Of a stretch of 64,000 nt of DNA, positions 1 to 8,903 are shown piece by piece (position 1 is the first letter of the stretch; the number at the start of each line of letters is the position of its first letter). Below the pieces are notes generated by a model. The model was not told the DNA's origin, searched no databases, and saw nothing but the letters and a program-made list of their open reading frames with translations. This DNA is from JAPORK01 sp026710285. Its GTDB lineage: Bacteria > Pseudomonadota > Gammaproteobacteria > Pseudomonadales > Endozoicomonadaceae. The DNA lies in assembly GCA_965201045.1 (NCBI GenBank), contig OZ241746.1:1054001-1118000 (forward strand). The letters are read 5' to 3'. Position numbers and translations under genes: made by a program.

Positions 1-3000
1 GTTATCTGTTGTGTTACAGGATCATAACTTATTTGTAACTGAAACTTTCCATCCAGTAAATTAGCAATAGGTCTTCCTGATTTGTCGTATTTTACTGAAG
101 TTGTGTGCCCTGCCGGTGTTGTTGAAGAAAGAGGCTTTCCATCTTCAGTATAAGTAAATGTAGTGCGTTTTCCATCTTCTCCGGCTTGCCATAATAATTC
201 TCCGGCTGCGTTATATTCAGCCGATGACAACAGATAATTACCACCAGAGACAGGACGAGCCCAGGACTGCACAATATGTCCGGTTAAATCATATATATAG
301 TGTACACTGTCACCGACAGGATCAGTGATATTTGTCAATTGTCCAAAGTCATTATAATGCTTTTTTACAACATGCTTAAGGTTATCTGTTGCTGTTATCA
401 ACCGACCAAAAGAGTCATAACTCATTTTAGCAATGCGACCACCTGATAATATTATCTGTTGATCCCGCATAATACATAACGTATGCAGTGAAGGTAGTGG
501 TTTATCATTTGCCGGAAACATCCACTGCCTGACTGGTTGATAGAGTACATTACTCTGTGTTACAGAAATAACAGAGCGTCTTCCACGAGTGCTTTGCTGA
601 TAACTCATCACACAACGATCAGCATCATCATATAAAGTAACTGTTGTTTCTCCATCAGGAAGATGAATATGGATTACTCTGCCTGAATCATCATAATCTT
701 CTGTTGTTTTCAGAATATTAATCTTTCCTGATGAATCAATTATGTAAATAAACCGGGTTGCTGTACGTCCATATCTGTCATAAGTCGCTCTTTGTTTTAA
801 AATCCAGTGTTCATGCATTACTTTTCCGTTTGCTGAAATAGCTTCTTCATAATTCATTAACTGTCGTCCTGATCCATCAAAAATAATTTTGCTCTGCACT
901 TTGTTAACAGCGGTAATGATAATTTGGTTTAATGTAGGAGAGACAATATACTGATAATACTCACTCAGCATAAACGGTGTTCCTCGTATGAGATCAGTTT
1001 TTATCAGACGATCCCAGTGATCATAGTGGTAATGGACGCTATTCCTGCCTGAAGGATCAACACTTTGTAATACATGGTTAGTAAACAGACTGGTTGTTAC
1101 CAAAGGAGAAAGCCTTTGTTTACCAGCTGCCAGTCTGACAGCACTATAAGTTATTTTTCTGTAACCATCCACACTTTTTGTATAATAATAATCTGTCTCA
1201 ACACAACTGAGTTTAGAAGGTCCCTGTTGGTTACCCTTTAAAATAAGCTGTTTTAATAATCCATAAGTTAAAGAATTGGTCACATCCTGATAATAATGAT
1301 GAGTAGTAATTTTTTCCTGGTTGCCAGCTTTCTGTATCTGATGATCCAGCACCAGAATATAATCATTCCCACTACGATTAAATTGTTTGCGATAATAATT
1401 TCGGGTAGTTACTGGTAGAAGTTCAGAGGTTGTCACTTTTTTAGTATGTGCCGGATAAAATGTAACTGATTCTGTTAAGTTGCTAAAAAACCAGTTATGA
1501 GATTGTGACGGACATGCAGCATCACCACTGACAGGACAGTAACTAACCTGTGTTAAACGACCAAATGTATCTGTATGGGAAATCATTCTGCCCTGCTGGT
1601 CATACTGACTGGTTTCAATCGTTATTGCAGGAGAGCCTGTACTGTTTCCCCACAATTTAGTAATCACTTTTACCGGTTGACTGTAATTAACTGGCAAACC
1701 AGTAAAAGATGAGTGAGCACAACCATTAATCTGATCAGTGCGGCAGAAAAAACTTTGTACTTCAGATAGTTTATTTCTGGTATGATCACTGATCTGTTGC
1801 TCATCAATTAAGAGATGATATTTATTGTAAGTACGTATTGTACGGATAATGCCGTTATCTTCTATAGTGCTATAAGTATAACTGACCGGTGCTTCAAAAA
1901 GCCTGTCTTTAAATGTGTTTTTTGTTGCTTTCACCCCGGAGTTAAAACCAAGATAATCATGACCGTTACCGTTTGAACTAGCATACTGATAACGGGTTGT
2001 CATAGCAGGTTGCCCTGAACCGGGATTAACAACCTCTTTCACTACTACACAAATAGCAAGATTAACTCGTCCATCCAGATTTACTTTCATCTCATCGGTG
2101 CAATTATAAACATATGTTTTTTTTAAACCAGTTGGATAGGAAACCTGAGTAATAAAGTTTTTTATATAGCTAAAATGAATAGCGTAGCTGGCACGGATTT
2201 GCTGTAACGGGAGGAAAATCTCACGCAATTTCCCCTGTTGTGTATTAATAACCACCGGAACTGACTGTCCTTCACTACCTTTACTAACAACAGTCATACC
2301 TTCTTTTTTCCAGTGGAGTATAATTTTGTTCCCCACATCATCAACGACAGAGTGCAAAAGATGGCTGCCAGGATAATAAAAAAAGTGTACCCGCCATCCA
2401 TCCTGTTGTTCAAGCAATGTTTCGTAACCATGCTCATTTAGTATTTCTCTTAATCCATTAGCATAAGTAAGAGTAAGGCAGTTATTTTTTACATCAATGT
2501 GGATATCCTTTAATTTATGATATAAAAGAAACCACTGACCATTACTATGTTTTTGCAAATAAAAATTCTGCCCTGAAGAGATAGTTAACTGATGTGTTAC
2601 CAGATTAAAATGAGTAAGATTCCAGCTCCAGCCTTTCCCTAGCTTATCTGTATCAGCATGTGCATTGCTGCTGTAATTGATCTCCAGGTCAATATTTGGA
2701 CCATGTCCTAAATTACTAAGCAAACTACCTGCCTTAATATGGGCACTTAATATACCTGTACGTGGATCAATCTGCATTCCCCACATTTTTTTAAAGTTAA
2801 AAGCATTGGACCATGATGTATTGCTATCTATATCTGCTTTGATAACATTTTTTGACTGCTTTATTTTTTTATTATCCGAATAAAAATCATAAAAAGTATT
2901 TTTTCCTTGTAATTGTGTGTTTTTATATTGATACAAATAGTTTTTATTTTCAGACAGAACAGGAGAAATGATAACAGCTGCAAATAGATATAATTGTTCA

Positions 3001-3077
3001 GATAAAAGCAATTGTGTAATCAGCAATAATATAGAATGGCAAAGTCTTTTTTTTGTTGAGTAAAATTTTAAACACAT
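1..3077 (-). CDS. Rhs/YD-repeat protein, copy 0 (C-terminus beyond window)
   Basis: This is the N-terminal 1025 codons of an Rhs-family protein whose 3' end lies off the left edge. The start at 3077 is the counterpart of the copy 1 start. The same base of copy 1 lies exactly 5682 nt away at both ends, so there is no net indel between them. The leader (MCLKFYSTKK) has a hydrophobic segment at about residues 13-38 suited to Sec export or membrane anchoring. The Rhs entry domain starts near residue 90, with the motif read here as WGMQID where other copies have WGTQID. YD repeats follow. A cluster of substitutions at about 2635-2777 is not shared with any other copy and interrupts otherwise near-identity to copy 1. 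The tip type is unknown because it is outside the window. Confidence 0.9.
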   Translation of the reverse strand, partial: MCLKFYSTKKRLCHSILLLITQLLLSEQLYLFAAVIISPVLSENKNYLYQYKNTQLQGKNTFYDFYSDNKKIKQSKNVIKADIDSNTSWSNAFNFKKMWGMQIDPRTGILSAHIKAGSLLSNLGHGPNIDLEINYSSNAHADTDKLGKGWSWNLTHFNLVTHQLTISSGQNFYLQKHSNGQWFLLYHKLKDIHIDVKNNCLTLTYANGLREILNEHGYETLLEQQDGWRVHFFYYPGSHLLHSVVDDVGNKIILHWKKEGMTVVSKGSEGQSVPVVINTQQGKLREIFLPLQQIRASYAIHFSYIKNFITQVSYPTGLKKTYVYNCTDEMKVNLDGRVNLAICVVVKEVVNPGSGQPAMTTRYQYASSNGNGHDYLGFNSGVKATKNTFKDRLFEAPVSYTYSTIEDNGIIRTIRTYNKYHLLIDEQQISDHTRNKLSEVQSFFCRTDQINGCAHSSFTGLPVNYSQPVKVITKLWGNSTGSPAITIETSQYDQQGRMISHTDTFGRLTQVSYCPVSGDAACPSQSHNWFFSNLTESVTFYPAHTKKVTTSELLPVTTRNYYRKQFNRSGNDYILVLDHQIQKAGNQEKITTHHYYQDVTNSLTYGLLKQLILKGNQQGPSKLSCVETDYYYTKSVDGYRKITYSAVRLAAGKQRLSPLVTTSLFTNHVLQSVDPSGRNSVHYHYDHWDRLIKTDLIRGTPFMLSEYYQYIVSPTLNQIIITAVNKVQSKIIFDGSGRQLMNYEEAISANGKVMHEHWILKQRATYDRYGRTATRFIYIIDSSGKINILKTTEDYDDSGRVIHIHLPDGETTVTLYDDADRCVMSYQQSTRGRRSVISVTQSNVLYQPVRQWMFPANDKPLPSLHTLCIMRDQQIILSGGRIAKMSYDSFGRLITATDNLKHVVKKHYNDFGQLTNITDPVGDSVHYIYDLTGHIVQSWARPVSGGNYLLSSAEYNAAGELLWQAGEDGKRTTFTYTEDGKPLSSTTPAGHTTSVKYDKSGRPIANLLDGKFQLQISYDPVTQQI

Positions 3078-3236
3078 TGAAATAACCTGCTTTTTATATT
3101 AAGAGAAATAACTTTTTTACTCACTGTTATGGGGTGTTGTGTAAATAACATAAGATAAAAGAAGCATTATAATGATGAATAATGCAGCTCTGATTCAATA
3201 ATAATATTTATAAAGACGGAATTATATATTATCTGA
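3078..3236 (-). promoter_or_regulatory. Spacer upstream of copy 0
   Basis: This 159-nt AT-rich spacer is almost identical to the one upstream of copy 1. A perfect TATAAT hexamer on the minus strand lies at 3166-3171, about 90 nt before the ATG, but I see no good -35 box at normal spacing. A weak AGCAGG ribosome-binding sequence sits 8 nt before the start. Promoter activity is inferred. Confidence 0.35.
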
Positions 3237-6200
3237 TCACACATCTTCTAATATTCTACAGGCTAAAATTTTTCTTTCAGACGGAGAATCAATGTGTGAA
3301 AAAAGTGAGCGTTTAATTATATTAACTGAACCACATGTTTTTACTATATTATCGCCGATAGGTTCATATGTTATCCAAAAGTCAGGTGGCCTTATCACAA
3401 ACTGAGCATGACCTGCTATAAAAATAATGCCTGTTTCCCAAGGTTTTAGCACATCCTCCAGTGAAATATTTGGATTATCTGCATAATCGTAATATTTACC
3501 GGGCATTTTATCCAGAATTGCACTAAAAGCATTTAAATATTTATCAGGTATGGCTACAGACTTTACCATAGCTTCCATATACAATGAATCCAGTTTCATT
3601 GCAGCGAATGATTCCATAAAAGCATATTTAACATCCAAAAAATCCTGAATCATTTTTACAGGCATATTGATGTTGACAAAGAAAACTGAAATAAGAATAC
3701 ATGCTGTGTCACAAGCTATCAGGTCATTATTTTCAGAACTAAGCTTTGACCATAGGTTCATAAGTTTAGAAAAAGAAGATATTTTTAATAAATCATTACG
3801 AATAAGATCCGGGGTTTTCTCGATCAGAAATTGCTTAATATTAATTCTGGAAACGGATGATATTTTTCCAGCAGATGCTTTTGTTTTGAACATTTGGAAA
3901 TTAAAATCTCCAGGTTCTATATTTCTGCGACTCATTAGCATTTTTGCCATTGATGACGGTATTTTCTCTGTGAAAAAAAGTCCTGCATCAATAGCTGCGG
4001 TTGCAGCCATTGCTACCATTTGTGTAACTCCGATAACCGAGCCTGCTATGTTAAGTCCTTTATTGGCTGGTATTGCTGCTGCGGTAACAGGTATACTGCC
4101 TGCAAGCGCAGCACCTGCGGTTACTGCGAGTCCTGGCAATGCACCGCCACAACTATAAGCAGATGTACCTAAAGTAGCAATGGTCAAACCGGCATTAATG
4201 ACCTCTCCGGCAATATTAGCCCATTTTGCATGCAGCGCACTCAGCCCAAAAGAACTTACATAGCCTGCCCATTTGAGCGCAGTACCTATCCATTGTGGTG
4301 CATTCCCTGTGGGGTCATTCTTCATAACCGGATTATTACTGCCAAAAGCATACCCTCCTCCCGCCGGATCTTCACTAACAAAATAACGTTGCTTTGGATT
4401 ATAGGTTCTGTTTCCTTCACCTAAAAATTGCCAGCCGGTAACAGGATCTGTACGTTCACCATCAAATCCTGACAGACTATGCTTATATAAAAGTACAGAC
4501 CGTATTTTCTGATGCCAGATCATACCATAAGGACTATAAATATTAGTCTGTTGAAGTTTATATGTATCATTATTTTCTGATTTAGTCAATATACCAACGA
4601 CATCACCTTTATAGTTGCTTTGATTGTATTGGTAAACAGAACCATCAATTGTTTTTGCAATACCCTGATAACCGGTAATGTGCTCAGCTTGTCCCGGGCT
4701 GCTAACTTTTTCATTAACCAAATGGTTGCCACGATAGATGAGATAACTAGTTCCCTGTATGCTTTTTTCTATAGTTTCTCTTCCCAGTCCATCATAAGTA
4801 TAATTACTTTGTTGTCCATCAAACTGATACACATTAATGATTTGATTAAATGCATTGTAAACAATATGGTTGCCTTCACCATCGGTTGTCATATTACCCA
4901 CAACATCATAGTGAAACTGTTGGGTTATCTGTGGATGGTGATTCCAGCTGGTACTAATTTGCTGTAAACGCAGAGGAACTGTATTATCGGTATAATGGTA
5001 AGTTGTCAGTTTACTCAGTGTCTGTGGTTGTAATTCATTTTGTAAAGTTTCCTCTACGTTGGCAAGCCGGTTTAATCGAGTGAAGCGGTAATTTTGCCGG
5101 ACAATTATTGGTGCACTATTTAATCCTGAAGCTTTAAAAGCAGTATCTCTGGGGCATAAAATATTTTTATTTGTGCCATTGCATGACATTGCTACCAGAT
5201 TATTAAGTACATCATACTGATAGTGATAAACAGCCTGGTTTTCCTTTGTCTTATATAGTTGTATTGTGATATTATCAAGCGGATCATATTGAAATGACCA
5301 GTAAGATAAAGGCTGATCCTTTAATGTATCGGTAATAATATCAGAATGCCCCATACTATCATAGTGAATCTTTCTATACATACCACTGCCATACTTTATT
5401 ACAACAATACGGGAAAAATCATCATAAACCGGTACAAACAGTGGTTCTGATTTTCTATGATAAGGTTTATAGTATACCTGTGCCACTCTTCCTAGTGCAT
5501 CATACATTTTTTGCGTCTTATTTGCAGCAACATCTGTCACACTCACAATACGGCGATTCGCATCATACTGCCATCTGAACTGATAATCAGGATAACCGTT
5601 TTTACTCACATGACATTGCTTTCGTGGTAACCCATCATCATCATAAGTAAAAGTAGTTTTTCCGGTGATATCACTTTGACTAGTTATCTGTTGTGTTACA
5701 GGATCATAACTTATTTGTAACTGAAACTTTCCATCCAGTAAATTAGCAATAGGTCTTCCTGATTTGTCGTATTTTACTGAAGTTGTGTGCCCTGCCGGTG
5801 TTGTTGAAGAAAGAGGCTTTCCATCTTCAGTATAAGTAAATGTAGTGCGTTTTCCATCTTCTCCGGCTTGCCATAATAATTCTCCGGCTGCGTTATATTC
5901 AGCCGATGACAACAGATAATTACCACCAGAGACAGGACGAGCCCAGGACTGCACAATATGTCCGGTTAAATCATATATATAGTGTACACTGTCACCGACA
6001 GGATCAGTGATATTTGTCAATTGTCCAAAGTCATTATAATGCTTTTTTACAACATGCTTAAGGTTATCTGTTGCTGTTATCAACCGACCAAAAGAGTCAT
6101 AACTCATTTTAGCAATACGACCACCGGATAATATTATCTGTTGATCCCGCATAATACATAACGTATGCAGTGAAGGTAGTGGTTTATCATTTGCCGGAAA

Positions 6201-8759
6201 CATCCACTGCCTGACTGGTTGATAGAGTACATTACTCTGTGTTACAGAAATAACAGAGCGTCTTCCACGAGTACTTTGCTGATAACTCATCACACAACGA
6301 TCAGCATCATCATATAAAGTAACTGTTGTTTCTCCATTAGGAAGATGAATATGGATTACTCTGCCTGAATCATCATAATCTTCTGTTGTTTTCAGAATAT
6401 TAATCTTTCCTGATGAATCAATTATGTAAATAAACCGGGTTGCTGTACGTCCATATCTGTCATAAGTCGCTCTTTGTTTTAAAATCCAGTGTTTATGCAT
6501 TACTTTTCCGTTTGCTGAAATAGCTTCTTCATAATTCATTAACTGTCGTCCTGATCCATCAAAAATAATTTTGCTCTGCACTTTGTTAACAGCGGTAATG
6601 ATAATTTGGTTTAATGTAGGAGAGACAATATACTGATAATACTCACTCAGCATAAACGGTGTTCCTCGTATGAGATCAGTTTTTATCAGACGATCCCAGT
6701 GATCATAGTGGTAATGGACGCTATTCCTGCCTGAAGGATCAACACTTTGTAATACATGGTTAGTAAACAGACTGGTTGTTACCAAAGGAGAAAGCCTTTG
6801 TTTACCAGCTGCCAGTCTGACAGCACTATAAGTTATTTTTCTGTAACCATCCGCACTTTTTGTATAATAATAATCTGTCTCAACACAACTGAGTTTAGAA
6901 GGTCCCTGTTGGTTACCCTTTAAGATAAGCTGTTTTAATAATCCATAAGTTAAAGAATTGGTCACATCCTGATAATAATGATGAGTAGTAATTTTTTCCT
7001 GGTTGCCAGCTTTCTGTATCTGATGATCCAGCACCAGAATATAATCATTCCCACTACGATTAAATTGTTTGCGATAATAATTTCGGGTAGTTACTGGTAG
7101 AAGTTCAGAGGTTGTCACTTTTTTAGTATGTGCCGGATAAAATGTAACTGATTCTGTTAAGTTGCTAAAAAACCAGTTATGAGATTGTGACGGACATGCA
7201 GCATCCCCACTGACAGGACAGTAACTAACCTGTGTTAAACGACCAAATGTATCTGTATGGGAAATCATTCTGCCCTGCTGGTCATACTGACTGGTTTCAA
7301 TCGTTATTGCAGGAGAGCCTGTACTGTTTCCCCACAATTTAGTAATCACTTTTACCGGTTGACTGTAATTAACTGGCAAATCAGTAAAAGATGAGTGAGC
7401 ACAACCATTAATCTGATCAGTGCGGCAGAAAAAACTTTGTACTTCAGATAGTTTATTTCCGGTATGATCACTGATCTGTTGCTCATCAATTAAGAGATGA
7501 TATTTATTGTAAGTACGTATTGTACGGATAATGCCGTTATCTTCTATAGTGCTATAAGTATAACTGACCGGTGCTTCAAAAAGCCTGTCTTTAAATGTGT
7601 TTTTTGTTGCTTTCACCCCGGAGTTAAAACCAAGATAATCATGACCGTTACCGTTTGAACTAGCATACTGATAACGGGTTGTCATAGCAGGTTGCCCTGA
7701 ACCGGGATTAACAACCTCTTTCACTACTACACAAATAGCAAGATTAGCTCGTCCATCCAGATTTACTTTTATCTCATCGGTGCAATTATAAGCATATGTT
7801 TTTTTTAAACCAGTTGGATAGGAAACCTGAGTAATAAAGTTTTTTATATAGCTAAAATGAATAGCGTAGCTGGCACGGATTTGCTGTAACGGGAGGAAAA
7901 TCTCACGCAATTTCCCCTGTTGTGTATTAATAACCACCGGAACTGACTGTCCTTCACTACCTTTACTAACAACAGTCATACCTTCTTTTTTCCAGTGGAG
8001 TATAATTTTGTTCCCCACATCATCAACGACAGAGTGCAAAAGATGGCTGCCAGGATAATAAAAAAAATGTACCTTCCATCCATCCTGTTGCTCAAGCAAT
8101 GTTTCGTAACCATGCTCATTTAGTATTTCTCTTAATCCATTAGCATAAGTAAGAGTAAGGCAGTTATTTTTTATATCAATGTGGATATCCTTTAATTTAT
8201 GATATAAAAGAAACCACTGACCATTACTATGTTTTTGCAAATAAAAATTCTGCCCTGAAGAGATAGTTAACTGATGTGTTACCAGATTAAAATGAGTAAG
8301 ATTCCAGCTCCAGCCTTGCCCTAGCTTATCTATATCAGCATGTGCGTTACTGCTGTAATTTACTTCAAGATCAATATTTGGACCATGCCCTAAATTGCTA
8401 AGCAAACTACCTGCCTTAATATGGGCACTTAATATACCTGTACGCGGATCAATCTGCGTTCCCCACATTTTTTTAAAGTTAAAAGCATTGGACCATGATG
8501 TATTACTATCTATATCTGCTTTGATAACATTTTTTGACTGCTTTATTTTTTTATTATCCGAATAAAAATCATAAAAAGTATTTTTTCCTTGCAATTGTGT
8601 GTTTTTATATTGATACAAATAGTTTTTATTTTCAGACAGAACAGGAGAAATGATAACAGCTGCAAATAGATATAATTGTTCAGATAAAAGCAATTGTGTA
8701 ATCAGCAATAATATAGAATGGCAAAGTCTTTTTTTTGTTGAGTAAAATTTTAAACACAT
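3237..8759 (-). CDS. Rhs/YD-repeat protein with type A tip, copy 1
   Basis: This 1840-residue protein is the clearest reference copy. The leader (about residues 13-38) is hydrophobic after a basic start, as in a Sec signal or anchor. An Rhs entry domain (about 90-170, WGTQIDPRTG) is followed by YD repeats to about 1425. The Rhs core (about 1428-1487) has ERTDP, YFVSEDP, SNNPV and a final NDPTGN. A Gly/Ala-rich hydrophobic segment covers about 1490-1615. The tip carries CDTAC (Cys1683, Cys1687), GHAQ (His1784) and TYE (Glu1799), and ends with an RKILAC motif. Rhs proteins are known to form a shell of YD repeats that houses a C-terminal effector; an enzymatic tip with a Cys-His pair is inference. 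The tip is of the same type as copy 2. It differs from classical Rhs proteins in having its own export leader and no PAAR domain. Confidence 0.93.
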   Translation of the reverse strand: MCLKFYSTKKRLCHSILLLITQLLLSEQLYLFAAVIISPVLSENKNYLYQYKNTQLQGKNTFYDFYSDNKKIKQSKNVIKADIDSNTSWSNAFNFKKMWGTQIDPRTGILSAHIKAGSLLSNLGHGPNIDLEVNYSSNAHADIDKLGQGWSWNLTHFNLVTHQLTISSGQNFYLQKHSNGQWFLLYHKLKDIHIDIKNNCLTLTYANGLREILNEHGYETLLEQQDGWKVHFFYYPGSHLLHSVVDDVGNKIILHWKKEGMTVVSKGSEGQSVPVVINTQQGKLREIFLPLQQIRASYAIHFSYIKNFITQVSYPTGLKKTYAYNCTDEIKVNLDGRANLAICVVVKEVVNPGSGQPAMTTRYQYASSNGNGHDYLGFNSGVKATKNTFKDRLFEAPVSYTYSTIEDNGIIRTIRTYNKYHLLIDEQQISDHTGNKLSEVQSFFCRTDQINGCAHSSFTDLPVNYSQPVKVITKLWGNSTGSPAITIETSQYDQQGRMISHTDTFGRLTQVSYCPVSGDAACPSQSHNWFFSNLTESVTFYPAHTKKVTTSELLPVTTRNYYRKQFNRSGNDYILVLDHQIQKAGNQEKITTHHYYQDVTNSLTYGLLKQLILKGNQQGPSKLSCVETDYYYTKSADGYRKITYSAVRLAAGKQRLSPLVTTSLFTNHVLQSVDPSGRNSVHYHYDHWDRLIKTDLIRGTPFMLSEYYQYIVSPTLNQIIITAVNKVQSKIIFDGSGRQLMNYEEAISANGKVMHKHWILKQRATYDRYGRTATRFIYIIDSSGKINILKTTEDYDDSGRVIHIHLPNGETTVTLYDDADRCVMSYQQSTRGRRSVISVTQSNVLYQPVRQWMFPANDKPLPSLHTLCIMRDQQIILSGGRIAKMSYDSFGRLITATDNLKHVVKKHYNDFGQLTNITDPVGDSVHYIYDLTGHIVQSWARPVSGGNYLLSSAEYNAAGELLWQAGEDGKRTTFTYTEDGKPLSSTTPAGHTTSVKYDKSGRPIANLLDGKFQLQISYDPVTQQITSQSDITGKTTFTYDDDGLPRKQCHVSKNGYPDYQFRWQYDANRRIVSVTDVAANKTQKMYDALGRVAQVYYKPYHRKSEPLFVPVYDDFSRIVVIKYGSGMYRKIHYDSMGHSDIITDTLKDQPLSYWSFQYDPLDNITIQLYKTKENQAVYHYQYDVLNNLVAMSCNGTNKNILCPRDTAFKASGLNSAPIIVRQNYRFTRLNRLANVEETLQNELQPQTLSKLTTYHYTDNTVPLRLQQISTSWNHHPQITQQFHYDVVGNMTTDGEGNHIVYNAFNQIINVYQFDGQQSNYTYDGLGRETIEKSIQGTSYLIYRGNHLVNEKVSSPGQAEHITGYQGIAKTIDGSVYQYNQSNYKGDVVGILTKSENNDTYKLQQTNIYSPYGMIWHQKIRSVLLYKHSLSGFDGERTDPVTGWQFLGEGNRTYNPKQRYFVSEDPAGGGYAFGSNNPVMKNDPTGNAPQWIGTALKWAGYVSSFGLSALHAKWANIAGEVINAGLTIATLGTSAYSCGGALPGLAVTAGAALAGSIPVTAAAIPANKGLNIAGSVIGVTQMVAMAATAAIDAGLFFTEKIPSSMAKMLMSRRNIEPGDFNFQMFKTKASAGKISSVSRINIKQFLIEKTPDLIRNDLLKISSFSKLMNLWSKLSSENNDLIACDTACILISVFFVNINMPVKMIQDFLDVKYAFMESFAAMKLDSLYMEAMVKSVAIPDKYLNAFSAILDKMPGKYYDYADNPNISLEDVLKPWETGIIFIAGHAQFVIRPPDFWITYEPIGDNIVKTCGSVNIIKRSLFSHIDSPSERKILACRILEDV

Positions 8760-8903
8760 TGAAATAACCTGCTTTTTATATTAAGAGAGATAACTTTTTT
8801 ACTCACTGTTATGGGGTGTTGTGTAAATAACATAAGATAAAAGAAGCATTATAATGATGAATAATGCAGCTCTGATTCAATAATAATATTTATAAAGACG
8901 GAA
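8760..8903 (-). promoter_or_regulatory. Spacer upstream of copy 1
   Basis: This 144-nt spacer is a near-perfect duplicate of the spacer before copy 0. It contains a TATAAT hexamer on the minus strand at 8848-8853 and the same weak ribosome-binding sequence. The shared spacer shows that the duplication unit of copies 0 and 1 includes the intergenic DNA. Confidence 0.35.

Noticed and set aside
3667..4158. Plus-strand open frame of 163 codons, with counterparts in other copies (for example 20684-21154 and 26224-26694)
   Set aside because: It lies fully antisense to the Ala/Gly-rich segment and tip of each Rhs gene. Its recurrence follows from the repeat itself, its ends vary between copies, and it has no ribosome-binding site.
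5774..5956. Minus-strand 60-61-codon frames recurring in every copy
   Set aside because: They are alternative-frame shadows inside the YD-repeat coding sequence and lack initiation signals.
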